Shown piece by piece: positions 8,331 to 17,366 of a stretch of 64,000 nucleotides of DNA. A model generated the notes under the pieces. That model saw only the letters and a program-made list of their open reading frames with translations. It did no database searches and was not told the DNA's origin. Every line of letters begins with the position of its first letter. Position 1 is the first letter of the stretch. A program made the translations under genes and the position numbers. Source of the DNA: Clostridia bacterium (GTDB lineage: Bacteria; Bacillota; Clostridia; Oscillospirales; CAG-272); assembly GCA_017456545.1 (NCBI GenBank), contig JAFTJE010000031.1, forward strand, positions 1-64,000. The letters are read 5' to 3'.

Positions 8331-8464
8331 GTAAAATTATAAAATAATTGTAAATATTCTTATTTATTTAAGGAAATCACACTTTATCTTCACGGTAATA
8401 TCACAGTAAAGGTGTAGAATATAACCGTAATATCCAAATTTTAACATAAATAGTAAATAAGTTG

Positions 8465-8493
8465 TTTACAATTAGGATAAAATATGTTATAAT
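8465..8493 (+). promoter_or_regulatory. Sigma-A promoter for the orphan response regulator
   Basis: TTTACA at 8465-8470, 17-bp spacer, TATAAT at 8488-8493. The 8331-8464 region between the two divergent promoters is AT-rich; two related 10-mers (8394-8403 and 8426-8435, both ending in GTAATATC plus one base) lie 32 bp apart and could be regulatory, but this is weak. Confidence 0.7.
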
Positions 8494-8550
8494 TTGATTA
8501 ACAAAATCGTAATAGATTTCATAATTGCTTTTGTGTGAAAGGATAGTAAA

Positions 8551-9252
8551 ATGATAGGTTCTAAAATACTTGTAATTGATGATGATACTAATATATGTGA
8601 GCTTCTTAAGGTGTATTTCAACGGGGAGGGCTATGATGTTGCTGTTGCTAATGACGGAGATGCAGGTATAGAAAAATTCAAGCTCTGTGCACCCGATATT
8701 GTGCTCCTTGATATTATGATGCCTAAGAAGGAGGGAACTGAGGTTCTCCGTTATATAAGATCGGCATCGAGCACACCTGTTATTATGATATCGGCAAGAG
8801 CTGATGAATTTGATAAGGTTCTATGTCTGGAGATGGGTGCTGATGACTATGTTGTAAAGCCCTTTGGTATAAAGGAGCTGTCTGCCAGGGTAAAGGCTGT
8901 TTTAAGACGCAGCTCTGCAAATGAAAATAAGCAGGACAAGGATACCCTTCGCTTTGATAATATGGAAATCAGTATGTCAAACCATGAGCTTAAGATTAGG
9001 GGAGAGAGTATTGATATCCCTCATAAGGAGCTATTGCTCTTACACTTCCTTGCCCAGAATTACAATAGGGTCTATACAAGAGATCAGCTTCTTAATAAGG
9101 TATGGAGCTTCGATTATTTAGGTGACTCCCGTACGGTTGATGTTCATATCAAGCGTCTCCGTGAGAAGCTTAACGGGGTGTCGGATAAATGGGCATTAAA
9201 GACCGTCTGGGGTGTAGGGTACAAATTTGAGGTTGGCCCACAGGATAACTGA
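8551..9252 (+). CDS. OmpR/PhoB-family response regulator, orphan
   Basis: A 233-residue two-domain transcription factor. The receiver domain (1-120) has the acidic pocket Asp10-Asp12, the phosphoacceptor Asp54 in LLDIMMPKKEG, the Thr/Ser switch (MISAR) and Lys in VVKPFG. The C-terminal winged helix (about 130-228) ends with the recognition segment SRTVDVHIKRLREKL. No histidine kinase gene is next to it, so its partner is unknown. It is followed 12 bp downstream by an rRNA methyltransferase gene on the same strand. It is a DNA-binding regulator of unknown regulon. Confidence 0.92.
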   Translation: MIGSKILVIDDDTNICELLKVYFNGEGYDVAVANDGDAGIEKFKLCAPDIVLLDIMMPKKEGTEVLRYIRSASSTPVIMISARADEFDKVLCLEMGADDYVVKPFGIKELSARVKAVLRRSSANENKQDKDTLRFDNMEISMSNHELKIRGESIDIPHKELLLLHFLAQNYNRVYTRDQLLNKVWSFDYLGDSRTVDVHIKRLREKLNGVSDKWALKTVWGVGYKFEVGPQDN

Positions 9253-9264
9253 TAGGAGAGACTT

Positions 9265-10380
9265 ATGGAATATGTTGCTACCTGTCTTTTTGGCCTTGAG
9301 AGTCTTCTCGGTGCCGAAATAGACGAAATGGGATATAAAAGAACGGAAACAATGGATGGTCGTGTTTCCTTCGAGGCTGATATAAACGATGTATGCAAAT
9401 TAAACATAAATCTTCGCTATGCCGAGAGAGTATACTTTAAGATAGGGGAGTTTGAGGCACTTACCTTTGATGACCTTTTTGAAGGCACCAAGGCTCTCGA
9501 ATGGGAAAAATGGATAGGGAAAAATGACGAGTTCCCCGTAAGAGGACATAGCATTAAGAGTGCACTTTTTTCCGTACCCGACTGTCAGAAGATAATTAAA
9601 AAGGCAGTTGTATCACGCCTTTCCTCAAAATACGGAGTACAGTGGTTTGAGGAGAAAGGAGTAAAGTACCAGATAGATTTCTTCCTGTTCAAAAACAGGG
9701 CAACTCTTATGATAGATACCTCCGGTGTACCTCTTCACAAAAGAGGCTACAGACCCAAAACAGCAGAGGCTCCCTTGCGAGAGACCCTTGCCTGTGCCCT
9801 TGCCAAAATTGCAAGACCCAGGGAGGATGTACTGTTCTGGGACCCCTTCTGTGGCTCGGGAACAATAGCAATTGAGGCGACTATGATGATGCTCAACCGT
9901 GCCCCCGGACTTGACAGGGCATTTATTTCCCAGACCTTTCCTCAAATTACGGCAGATAAGTGGAAGGATGCAAGAGAAGAGGCAAGGAGTAAAATTATAA
10001 CAGACTCCCATTTTGAAGCATATGCCTCGGATATAAATCCCGACGCTGTGGCTCTGGCAACGGAGTGTGCAAAGCACGCAGGCGTGTACGGAAATATGAA
10101 AATATTTGAAAAAAACGCCTTGAAGATAGATACAATGGGCAGGCGTGGAACCGTAGTGTGTAACCCTCCATACGGAGAAAGACTGCTTACCTTAAGAGAG
10201 GCAGAGGAGCTTTACAGAAATATGGGTAAGCACTTTAAGTCCCTTGACAGGTGGCAGATATATGTAATTACAAGCCACGAGGAGTTTTCTCGTCTTTACG
10301 GCAGAAAGCCCGATAAGGTAAGAAAGCTGTATAACGGTATGATACCCTGCTATTTTTACCAATTTTTCAAAAATAACTGA
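9265..10380 (+). CDS. THUMP-domain class I 23S rRNA (guanine) methyltransferase, RlmL/YpsC type
   Basis: A 371-residue RNA methyltransferase. A THUMP domain occupies about residues 45-155. A Rossmann SAM-dependent domain follows with motif I DPFCGSGTIAIEA (about 190) and the catalytic NPPYGERL motif (about 300), typical of N2-guanine methyltransferases. It matches the N-terminal half of E. coli RlmL and Bacillus YpsC. It methylates a guanine in 23S rRNA (family inference). Shine-Dalgarno AGGAG precedes ATG 9265; it probably shares the regulator's transcript. A strong hairpin follows. Confidence 0.88.
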   Translation: MEYVATCLFGLESLLGAEIDEMGYKRTETMDGRVSFEADINDVCKLNINLRYAERVYFKIGEFEALTFDDLFEGTKALEWEKWIGKNDEFPVRGHSIKSALFSVPDCQKIIKKAVVSRLSSKYGVQWFEEKGVKYQIDFFLFKNRATLMIDTSGVPLHKRGYRPKTAEAPLRETLACALAKIARPREDVLFWDPFCGSGTIAIEATMMMLNRAPGLDRAFISQTFPQITADKWKDAREEARSKIITDSHFEAYASDINPDAVALATECAKHAGVYGNMKIFEKNALKIDTMGRRGTVVCNPPYGERLLTLREAEELYRNMGKHFKSLDRWQIYVITSHEEFSRLYGRKPDKVRKLYNGMIPCYFYQFFKNN

Positions 10381-10390
10381 TTAAAAAATC

Positions 10391-10433
10391 AACCTCCGTC
10401 AATACTAAAGGGACAGTAGTGACGGAGGTTTTT
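10391..10433 (+). terminator. Terminator hairpin whose 3' arm contains the next gene's Shine-Dalgarno
   Basis: The arms are 16 nt each (10391-10406 and 10415-10430) with one A-G mismatch and an 8-nt loop, followed by five T that run directly into ATG 10434. The 3' arm contains GGAGG (10424-10428), the only plausible ribosome site of the spore germination gene. It can act as a terminator and would also hide that site when folded. Confidence 0.75.
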
Positions 10434-11846
10434 ATGAACAGGCTAACCTTTGATTTTGAAGAAAATGTAAAAAATATAGACACTCTCCTTAATGTTTCCG
10501 AAAATTTTGATATAATAAAAAAGGAAATGGAAATTAAGGGCTCAAGGATTGTTTTTTATTATGTTGACGGATTTGTTACAGCTGCGATTATGCAGAAGAT
10601 TATGATGCACTTAACATCGGTTACTGATTTCGGTGACGGCTCACATGAGGGAGCAGTTGATTTTGCCAAAAAAAGCGTACCCAGTGTGGAGGTTGACCCC
10701 GAGTACGATGTTGATAAAATGTGCAATGCAGTTCTTAGCGGATGCAGTCTTATGCTTTGCCGTGGCTTTGGAGACGGAGCTATTATTATTGATGCCCGTT
10801 CATATCCTGCAAGAGTAACAGCCGAGCCGGAAAACGATAAGGTAATGCGAGGCTCCCGTGACGGCTTTGTGGAGACACTTATATTCAATACGGCAATGAT
10901 AAGAAGACGCATAAGAGACACAAATCTTGTGGTTAAGTATATGTCGGTAGGCGAATCCTCAAGGACAGATATCTCCGTAGTATTCATAAAGGGTAAGGCA
11001 GACCCGAAATATGTAAAGGAGATAACCGATAAAATCAGTAAAATAAAAACCGATGCACTGACAATGGGGCACAGGAGCCTTATAGAGTGTCTTGTAAGGA
11101 AGGGATGGCTAAATCCCTTCCCTAAGGTGAGATGTACAGAAAGACCCGATGCTGCCTGTGCATCAATACTTGAGGGAAATATAGTAGTCCTTTGCGATAA
11201 TTCCCCCGAGGCACTTATTTTACCTACCTGCATCTTCGATTTTTTACAGGACACGGACGATTATTATTTTCCTCCCATAACCGGCTCATATCTTCGCATA
11301 GTGAGACAGCTGGTGTTCTGGAGTGCAGTAATTTTAACACCCGTATGGTATTTAATCGTACACAACGCCCCAAATATATCGGAGTCCCTTATGTTCTTAG
11401 TTCCTACGGACAGTGGGAATGTGCCCATAATTTTACAGCTTATAATGGCAGAGCTGGTTATAGACGGGCTTAAGCTTGCCTCCTTGAATACTCCGAGTGT
11501 TATGTCAAATTCCTTTGGAGTTATAGGGGGATTACTGCTCGGTGATTTTGCTGTGCAGGTCGGCTGGCTCTCTGCCGATGTAATATTCTATATGGCAATA
11601 GTGTCTATTGCAAGCTTTACACAGTCAAATTACGAGCTTGGCTACGCCCTTAAATTCATTCGAATCCTTACACTTATTTTAACTCATTTCTTTAACTATT
11701 GGGGCTTTGCAATAGGAATTTTAACGGGGGCAGTGTTGATAATTACCAATAAAACCGTAAACGGTGGCCGTTCCTATCTCTATCCATTGATACCCTTTAA
11801 CGGAAAAGCCCTTTCACGGCTTGTGTTCAGACTGAAAAAGCCATAA
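10434..11846 (+). CDS. GerA/SpoVAF-family spore germination protein
   Basis: A 470-residue protein of the GerA (GerABKA) family. The N-terminal soluble half has the family motif SRTDISVVFIKG. The C-terminal half has about five or six membrane segments beginning near SYLRIVRQLVFWS. In Bacillus, GerA-type A subunits form nutrient receptors with B and C subunits in the inner spore membrane; SpoVAF belongs to the same family. No B or C subunit and no spoVA gene is adjacent, so this is an orphan. ATG 10434 is preferred over an in-frame GTG at 10419 because GGAGG lies 5 nt before it. That site is inside a hairpin. Confidence 0.88.
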   Translation: MNRLTFDFEENVKNIDTLLNVSENFDIIKKEMEIKGSRIVFYYVDGFVTAAIMQKIMMHLTSVTDFGDGSHEGAVDFAKKSVPSVEVDPEYDVDKMCNAVLSGCSLMLCRGFGDGAIIIDARSYPARVTAEPENDKVMRGSRDGFVETLIFNTAMIRRRIRDTNLVVKYMSVGESSRTDISVVFIKGKADPKYVKEITDKISKIKTDALTMGHRSLIECLVRKGWLNPFPKVRCTERPDAACASILEGNIVVLCDNSPEALILPTCIFDFLQDTDDYYFPPITGSYLRIVRQLVFWSAVILTPVWYLIVHNAPNISESLMFLVPTDSGNVPIILQLIMAELVIDGLKLASLNTPSVMSNSFGVIGGLLLGDFAVQVGWLSADVIFYMAIVSIASFTQSNYELGYALKFIRILTLILTHFFNYWGFAIGILTGAVLIITNKTVNGGRSYLYPLIPFNGKALSRLVFRLKKP

Positions 11847-11853
11847 TTAAAAA

Positions 11854-11896
11854 GACCTTAGACAACCTGATTTGCATCAAGCTGTCTAAGGCTTTT
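11854..11896. terminator. Bidirectional terminator between convergent genes
   Basis: CCTTAGACA (11857-11865) pairs with TGTCTAAGG (11883-11891), followed by five T; on the other strand the A-rich flank supplies a T run for mtaB. Confidence 0.7.
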
Positions 11897-13203
11897 TATA
11901 TTTTTCCGTATAGATATTCTTTATCAAAGTGGGTAAGCGTTACATCAAGTATCTGTCCACTGAGGCTCTTATCCGTTTTAACCCTTACCTCCATAAAGTT
12001 TGGGGCGTGGCCACAGGCGTAGCCATCAACCGTGTTTTCAAATAAAACAGACACGCATCCGTGGCTTTTTATAAAATCTCGGTGCAGGGACTCCTTGATT
12101 TCCTCCTGTAAGGAGGATAGGGCGTGGAGCCTGTCCTTTTTTATCTGCTCATCCACCTGATTTGGCATATCGGCAGCAGCTGTTCCTTTTCTTACAGAGT
12201 AGGGGAATATATGCAGATGCAGGAATTTCTCATCCTCGAAAAATTTATATGTGGAAGAGAAGTCCTCGTCTGTCTCTCCGGGAAAGCCCGTTATAACATC
12301 GGCAGATAACATAACACCCGATATTTGCTCCCTCAGGTAGTCCAGGTTTTTCTTTGCCATCTCAATATTATATTTTCGCTTCATCATATTAAGGGTTCTT
12401 GTACAGCCCGACTGCATAGAAATATGAAAATGGTTCATCACCTTTGATAGCCCCTTTATCTTATCCACAAACTCACGGTTTACGGATGAAGGGTCAAGGG
12501 AGCCTAAGCGTATTCTGTCAATTCCGTCAATTTCATTTATCTCCACAAGCAGGTCTCCCAATGTATACCCGTCCTTAAAATCCTTTCCGTAGGAGGCAGT
12601 CTCAATTCCCGTAAGGACTATTTCACGACAGCCCTCGGAGGCTATGTTTTTAACCTCGTCAATTACATACTGACGGGGGTTGGAACGAACATTTCCTCTG
12701 GCCTTAGGGATAATACAGTAGGCACATTTGGAATCACAGCCGTCCTCAATCTTGATAAAGGCTCTTGTCCTTGTCATAGGTGCACCCACACGCATGGTAT
12801 CAAAGGTAGAGTTATATATATCGGGCATATAACAGTATGGCTCTGTCTTGCTTTCGTATAGCTTCAGTGCCTTTTTTGCAATCAGCGATTTTGCGTTATT
12901 ACCGCAGACAAAATCAACCCCATCAATAGAGAGGACCGTATCCGGATTGACTTGAGCAAAGCAGCCTGTTACAATAATTACGGCATTCGGATTTTTATTT
13001 ATGCATCTTCTTATCAGCTGACGGGATTTTCTGTCACTTTCGGAGGTTACTGTACATGTATTTATTATGTAAATATCGCAGACCTCTGTGGCAGGACAAA
13101 TATCTACGCCAAGGGAGGAAAGCTCCTGCATAACAGCATCACTTTCATATTGATTGACTCTGCATCCAAGGGTAGTTACGGATGCCTTTATTTTTTTATC
13201 CAC
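11896..13203 (-). CDS. mtaB: tRNA (t6A37) C2-methylthiotransferase MtaB
   Basis: A 435-residue radical SAM methylthiotransferase. It has an N-terminal UPF0004 domain beginning at TLGCRVNQYESDAV with three Cys for the auxiliary Fe-S cluster, the radical SAM motif CDSKCAYCIIPKARG (about 155-168), and a C-terminal TRAM-like region ending near LTHFDKEYLYGKI. It converts t6A37 to ms2t6A37 in ANN-decoding tRNAs. GCRVNQYES and the overall length point to MtaB rather than MiaB or RimO. The start is GTG 13203 with a strong AAAGGAGG upstream. Confidence 0.93.
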   Translation of the reverse strand: MDKKIKASVTTLGCRVNQYESDAVMQELSSLGVDICPATEVCDIYIINTCTVTSESDRKSRQLIRRCINKNPNAVIIVTGCFAQVNPDTVLSIDGVDFVCGNNAKSLIAKKALKLYESKTEPYCYMPDIYNSTFDTMRVGAPMTRTRAFIKIEDGCDSKCAYCIIPKARGNVRSNPRQYVIDEVKNIASEGCREIVLTGIETASYGKDFKDGYTLGDLLVEINEIDGIDRIRLGSLDPSSVNREFVDKIKGLSKVMNHFHISMQSGCTRTLNMMKRKYNIEMAKKNLDYLREQISGVMLSADVITGFPGETDEDFSSTYKFFEDEKFLHLHIFPYSVRKGTAAADMPNQVDEQIKKDRLHALSSLQEEIKESLHRDFIKSHGCVSVLFENTVDGYACGHAPNFMEVRVKTDKSLSGQILDVTLTHFDKEYLYGKI

Positions 13204-13231
13204 AGTAACACCTCCTTTGTAAGATACATAG

Positions 13232-13260
13232 ATTTTACCATACTTTTTTCATTATGTAAA
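13232..13260 (-). promoter_or_regulatory. Sigma-A promoter for mtaB
   Basis: On the minus strand TTTACA (13255-13260), 17-bp spacer, TAAAAT (13232-13237). Confidence 0.65.
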
Positions 13261-13280
13261 TAACAAGTTAAAAAATCCTA

Positions 13281-13309
13281 TTGCAAAAGATTTGAAAAAG
13301 CCTTATAAT
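13281..13309 (+). promoter_or_regulatory. Sigma-A promoter for the RluA-family gene
   Basis: TTGCAA at 13281-13286, 17-bp spacer, TATAAT at 13304-13309. It is divergent from the mtaB promoter with only 20 bp between the two -35 boxes. Confidence 0.7.
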
Positions 13310-13341
13310 ATTACTGTAAAAAATCAAGAAAGGAACGGGAT

Positions 13342-14340
13342 ATGAGAGAATTTACAATTAAAGCAAACGATGCGGGTCAACGCCTTGATAAATTCGTTAT
13401 GAAGGCAGTAAAGGGTATACCCGTTTCTTTAATGTATAAATCCATAAGGACAAAAAAGATTAAGGTAAACAGAAAGCGTGCCGAGGAGAAGCAGATGCTG
13501 AATCTCGGTGACACAGTACAGATGTTTCTTGCCGAGGAGCTCTTTTCCGATACCGTAACGGATAATGAGCTTTTTAATATTACACCTAAGCTGGATATAG
13601 TATACGAGGATGAAAATATAATCCTGTGTGAAAAGGCACCGGGTGTCCTTGTCCACAGTGGAGACGGAGACGGAAAAGCGAGTGGAGAGGGAGATGCCTC
13701 TGACAGAAACACTCTTATTTATCATATACAGGCCTACCTTGCCCAAAAGGGAGAATACAGCCCGACAGAGGAAAGCTCCTTTGCTCCTGCCCTGTGCAAC
13801 AGAATAGACAGAAATACAGGAGGCATTGTAATCTCGGCAAAGAATGCAGAGGCACTTCGTGATATAAACGCAAGAATAAGGGAAAACGGCATATCTAAAT
13901 TTTATCTGTGTGCGATACATGGTCTGCCTCAGAAAAAGAGTGCCACACTTACCGATTTCCTCATAAAGAACAGTAACACAAACACAGTTCGTGTAATGAA
14001 AGGCCCGATAAGGGGAGCAAAGGAAATTATTACAAAATACACGGTGCTTGAATACAATAAGCAAAAAAATCTTTCCCTTGTAAAAATAGAGCTTATAACA
14101 GGCAGGACACACCAGATAAGAGCACATATGTCGTCCATAGGCAATCCCTTACTCGGAGACGGTAAATACGGCTCTATTGAAAGAGATAAGAAATTGGGAT
14201 ATAAGCATCAGGCACTCTATGCCTATAAGCTTATGTTCGGTAAGGGGGACGACTCCCTTAGCTATCTTAACGGAAAAGAATTTACCGTAAATACAAAAAA
14301 TATTTACTTCCTGAGAGAATTTAAGGACACAGAAATTTAA
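13342..14340 (+). CDS. RluA-family pseudouridine synthase
   Basis: A 332-residue RNA pseudouridine synthase with an S4-like N-terminal domain (residues about 10-75) and the RluA catalytic domain. The catalytic Asp is in RIDRNTGGIVISAK (about residue 155). A later family motif is TGRTHQIRAHMSSIGNPLLGDGKYG. The exact uridines cannot be assigned; RluB/C/D-type 23S positions are likely. A low-complexity Gly/Asp/Glu loop (DGDGKASGEGDASD, about 110-125) is inserted before the catalytic motif. Shine-Dalgarno AGGAACGGG precedes ATG 13342. birA follows closely. Confidence 0.92.
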   Translation: MREFTIKANDAGQRLDKFVMKAVKGIPVSLMYKSIRTKKIKVNRKRAEEKQMLNLGDTVQMFLAEELFSDTVTDNELFNITPKLDIVYEDENIILCEKAPGVLVHSGDGDGKASGEGDASDRNTLIYHIQAYLAQKGEYSPTEESSFAPALCNRIDRNTGGIVISAKNAEALRDINARIRENGISKFYLCAIHGLPQKKSATLTDFLIKNSNTNTVRVMKGPIRGAKEIITKYTVLEYNKQKNLSLVKIELITGRTHQIRAHMSSIGNPLLGDGKYGSIERDKKLGYKHQALYAYKLMFGKGDDSLSYLNGKEFTVNTKNIYFLREFKDTEI

Positions 14341-14366
14341 CCGATTTTATGAAAGGGGGCAGGACA

Positions 14367-15140
14367 GTGCTTGACGGAGAAATTATAAGGTCATATCTTA
14401 AAGAGGACGGAGATGTCATTATACTTGATGAAACCGATTCCACCAACAATGTAGCAAGGTCCTTAGCCCACCGAGGAATAAAAGAGGGTACGGTCATAAT
14501 TGCAAAAAAGCAGACACAGGGTAGAGGCAGAATGGGGAGAAGCTTTTTGTCCAGCTCGGAAAACGGACTGTATATGACTCTTTTTCTGAAGCCGGAGATT
14601 CCACCTGCCGAATGTATAGGTATTACGGTTATGTGTGCCTGTGCAGTAGCAGAGGCAATAGAGAATATATCCTGTAAAAAATGCTATATAAAATGGGTAA
14701 ACGATATTTTTATAGGGGACAAAAAGGCTTGTGGAATACTGACGGAGGCATCCTGCGATTTTGTATCGGGCAGCTTTGATTATGCCATTGTGGGTATAGG
14801 CGTAAATGTCTCCGATCCCGAGGGTGGCTTTGATGAGGAAATAAAGGATATAGCCTGCTCTGTGTACGGAAAAAATGCACCCGTTGGCATAAAAAACCGA
14901 CTATGTGCCGAAATAATAAACAATTTTATGGCATATTACCGTAATTTTTCCGACAAAAGCTATATGAAAAATTACCGTAGGCGTTCAAACATAATCGGCA
15001 GGACCGTTGATGTATACAGAGGAAACGAGATAATATCGGGCATATGCACCGATATAGATAATGAGGCAAATCTTGTGTTGCAGACGGATAAGGGAGAGGT
15101 AAGATTCAACTCCGGGGATGCAAGGGTGCGTAGGGTATGA
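14367..15140 (+). CDS. birA: Biotin--[acetyl-CoA-carboxylase] ligase, monofunctional
   Basis: About 257 residues from the preferred start GTG 14367, which follows AAAGGGGG by 8 nt; ATG 14349 is in frame but lacks a ribosome site of its own. The biotin protein ligase fold is clear: DETDSTNNVA near the N-terminus, the biotin/AMP loop GRGRMGRSF, the KWVNDIFIGDKKACGILTE lysine motif, and a small C-terminal beta domain. It activates biotin to biotinyl-AMP and attaches it to carboxylase carrier proteins. The N-terminal winged helix of repressor-type BirA is missing, so it should not regulate transcription. Its stop overlaps bioY by 4 bp. Confidence 0.94.
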   Translation: MLDGEIIRSYLKEDGDVIILDETDSTNNVARSLAHRGIKEGTVIIAKKQTQGRGRMGRSFLSSSENGLYMTLFLKPEIPPAECIGITVMCACAVAEAIENISCKKCYIKWVNDIFIGDKKACGILTEASCDFVSGSFDYAIVGIGVNVSDPEGGFDEEIKDIACSVYGKNAPVGIKNRLCAEIINNFMAYYRNFSDKSYMKNYRRRSNIIGRTVDVYRGNEIISGICTDIDNEANLVLQTDKGEVRFNSGDARVRRV

Positions 15141-15649
15141 AAAAAAGAACAAGAAAAATAACCTACACAGCTCTTTTTGTGGCTATTATCGCTGTTGTGT
15201 CCCAAATTGCCATTCCTATGCCTTCATTGGTGCCCATAACCTTACAGACACTTATAATATGTCTCTGCGGTTATATTATTGGTCTGCGTGCAGGTGTGTG
15301 CACGGTGCTTGCATATATTCTGCTCGGAGCAGTGGGAGCCCCCGTATTTTCATCCTTCCAGGGTGGATTTTCTGTAATTATCGGACACGGGGGAGGCTTT
15401 ATTATAGGCTTTATACCTCTTGTTATCCTTTGTGGAGTGTCTGAAAAGCCGCTTTCGGCTATTCTGTTCGGTATTCTCGGGGTAGTAATTTGCCATGGCT
15501 TTGGCGTTATATGGTATATGGGCCTTACTTCAAATCCTTTTATAGCATCCCTTGTGCTTGTATCCTTGCCTTATATTATCAAGGATATTATCTTCTGTGT
15601 CCTTGCTTATTTCATATCGCAAAAAATCAGAAAAAAGCTACCTTTGTAA
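15137..15649 (+). CDS. bioY: Biotin transporter BioY (ECF S component)
   Basis: A 170-residue membrane protein with six hydrophobic segments and the BioY signatures TLQTLIICLCGYIIG and the glycine-rich FQGGFSVIIGHGGGFIIGF. It is the biotin-binding S component of ECF transporters. No bioM/bioN is adjacent, so it must work alone or with the shared EcfA1-EcfA2-EcfT module at 22109-24682. It is translationally coupled to birA (ATGA overlap), which places biotin uptake and biotin ligation in one operon. A terminator follows. Confidence 0.95.
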   Translation: MKKRTRKITYTALFVAIIAVVSQIAIPMPSLVPITLQTLIICLCGYIIGLRAGVCTVLAYILLGAVGAPVFSSFQGGFSVIIGHGGGFIIGFIPLVILCGVSEKPLSAILFGILGVVICHGFGVIWYMGLTSNPFIASLVLVSLPYIIKDIIFCVLAYFISQKIRKKLPL

Positions 15650-15661
15650 GCTTAATAAATC

Positions 15662-15692
15662 AAAAGACCGACACAGCGTGTCGGTCTTTTTG
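15662..15692. terminator. Terminator after bioY, shared with ruvB
   Basis: AAAAGACCGACAC/GTGTCGGTCTTTT inverted repeat with T and A runs on either side; lies between convergent bioY and ruvB. Confidence 0.8.
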
Positions 15693-15696
15693 TATT

Positions 15697-16743
15697 TTAC
15701 TCTAATTTTAGCTGTGTCAGCTGACCTTTATAAGGTAAGCCGAGATGCTCATAGGCAAGACGGGTTACACATCTGCCCCTGGGGGTACGGCTCAAAAATC
15801 CTATCTGCATAAGATATGGCTCATATACATCCTCAATAGTTACACTTTCCTCACCGATGGTGGCAGAGAGAGTTTCAAGACCCACAGGTCCTCCGTCATA
15901 GAACTTAATAATAGTTTCAAGCATTTTCCTGTCGGTGTTATCAAGACCGAGGTGGTCAATTTCAAGTGCCTCAAGGGCTTTTTTTGCCATTTCTATATTG
16001 ATAACTCCGTCGCCCTTAACCTGTGCGTAGTCACGGACTCTTTTGAGAAGTCTGTTTGCAATTCGCGGTGTACCTCTGGAACGGGATGCAATCTCGTATG
16101 CTCCCTCCTCGGTTATTTTCACATCAAGCAGACCTGCACTTCTCTTTACAATGGTAGCAAGCTCCTCGTGGGTGTAAAGCTCCAGCTTGAGAAGAACGCC
16201 GAAACGGTCACGCAACGGTGTGGTCAGCTGACCTGCTATTGTAGTAGCTCCCACAAGTGTGAATTTAGGTAACGGAACACGGATGCTTCTTGCAGCAGGA
16301 CCCTTACCTATTATAATGTCGAGAACATAGTCCTCCATAGCAGGATACAGTATCTCCTCAATGGAACGGGACAGACGGTGAATCTCGTCAATAAAAAGCA
16401 CATCTCCGGGGGCGAGATTTGTAAGAATAGCGGCAAGGTCGCCCTGCTTTTCAATAGCAGGACCGGAGGTCACTCGGAAGTTAACGCCCATCTCCTCGGC
16501 AATAATGCCGGAAAGAGTAGTCTTACCGAGACCGGGGGGGCCGTAGAGAAGCACATGGTCCAGGGAATCACCCCTGCCCTTTGCCGCCTCTATATAAACC
16601 TTAAGCAGGTCCTTAACCTTTTCCTGACCTATATATTCGTCAAACACCTTAGGACGGAGACTTATCTCAACATCCGAATCCTCGCCTGTTACCTCGGTGG
16701 ATACTATTCGGTTTTCAAAATCAAATTCTGTTTCTTCAATCAT
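15697..16743 (-). CDS. ruvB: Holliday junction branch migration helicase RuvB
   Basis: A 348-residue AAA+ ATPase that drives branch migration with RuvA. Walker A is GPPGLGKTT (about residues 66-74), Walker B is FIDEIHRL, sensor 1 lies in [18 protein letters not shown], and the C-terminal winged helix is [24 protein letters not shown] with the FLSRTPRGR tail motif. The N-terminal [15 protein letters not shown] is typical. Shine-Dalgarno AAGGAGGAG precedes ATG 16743, 12 bp after ruvA. Confidence 0.98.
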   Translation of the reverse strand: MIEETEFDFENRIVSTEVTGEDSDVEISLRPKVFDEYIGQEKVKDLLKVYIEAAKGRGDSLDHVLLYGPPGLGKTTLSGIIAEEMGVNFRVTSGPAIEKQGDLAAILTNLAPGDVLFIDEIHRLSRSIEEILYPAMEDYVLDIIIGKGPAARSIRVPLPKFTLVGATTIAGQLTTPLRDRFGVLLKLELYTHEELATIVKRSAGLLDVKITEEGAYEIASRSRGTPRIANRLLKRVRDYAQVKGDGVINIEMAKKALEALEIDHLGLDNTDRKMLETIIKFYDGGPVGLETLSATIGEESVTIEDVYEPYLMQIGFLSRTPRGRCVTRLAYEHLGLPYKGQLTQLKLE

Positions 16744-16755
16744 AATAGCTCCTCC

Positions 16756-17364
16756 TTAAAACAATTTTGCAAGGGCTAAGGGTATTATTTTTTCAACCTC
16801 TAATTTAGGGTCAATGCCTGCAAGTGCCTTCTGTGCCTCTGCCCTTGAATAACCAAGAACAATAAGTGCATCAAGTGCCTCGGAAAGGTTACCCTTACCC
16901 TTTACGGCACTGACAGTGGGAGCAGATACTACCTCGACAGAGGAGGAAGCAAAGTATTGCTTTGCCACCTTATCCTTAAGCTCAAGGACTACTCTTGCAG
17001 CAGTTTTTGCTCCGACTCCTGAGGCTCTCGAAATAGCCTTCGTATCCTCGCTTACAATAGCCTGTGACAGCTTATCGGGTGTAAGGAGTGATAAGATTGC
17101 CATAGCTGCCTTCGGACCGACTCCCGATACTGTTATAAGCAGCTTAAAGGCAGAGAGCTCGTCATTTGTCTTGAAGCCGAAAAGCTCGACTCCGTCCTCC
17201 CTTACCTGGAGGTAGGTAAGCAGCTTTTCCCTCTCGCCTGTATGGGAGCATACAGCAGAGAAGGTGTTATCGCTTACTGTAAGCTTATATCCGACTCCGT
17301 TGCAGTCAATAACACAGAAGCCGGGCTCACAGTATTCAAGTATGCCATTTACATGATATATCAT
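16756..17364 (-). CDS. ruvA: Holliday junction DNA-binding protein RuvA
   Basis: A 202-residue protein with the three RuvA domains: an OB-fold (residues 1-64), tandem helix-hairpin-helix motifs (the second is GVGAKTAARVVLELKDK near 118-134), and a C-terminal RuvB-binding domain (about 150-202) with GYSRAEAQKAL. It binds four-way junctions and loads RuvB. ATG 17364 begins 2 bp after the yfhO stop, so it depends on that transcript. Confidence 0.97.
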   Translation of the reverse strand: MIYHVNGILEYCEPGFCVIDCNGVGYKLTVSDNTFSAVCSHTGEREKLLTYLQVREDGVELFGFKTNDELSAFKLLITVSGVGPKAAMAILSLLTPDKLSQAIVSEDTKAISRASGVGAKTAARVVLELKDKVAKQYFASSSVEVVSAPTVSAVKGKGNLSEALDALIVLGYSRAEAQKALAGIDPKLEVEKIIPLALAKLF

Positions 17365-17366
17365 AA

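Noticed and set aside
8394..8435. Direct repeats as a response-regulator binding site
   Set aside because: The two 10-mers are imperfect and 32 bp apart; not enough to claim autoregulation.
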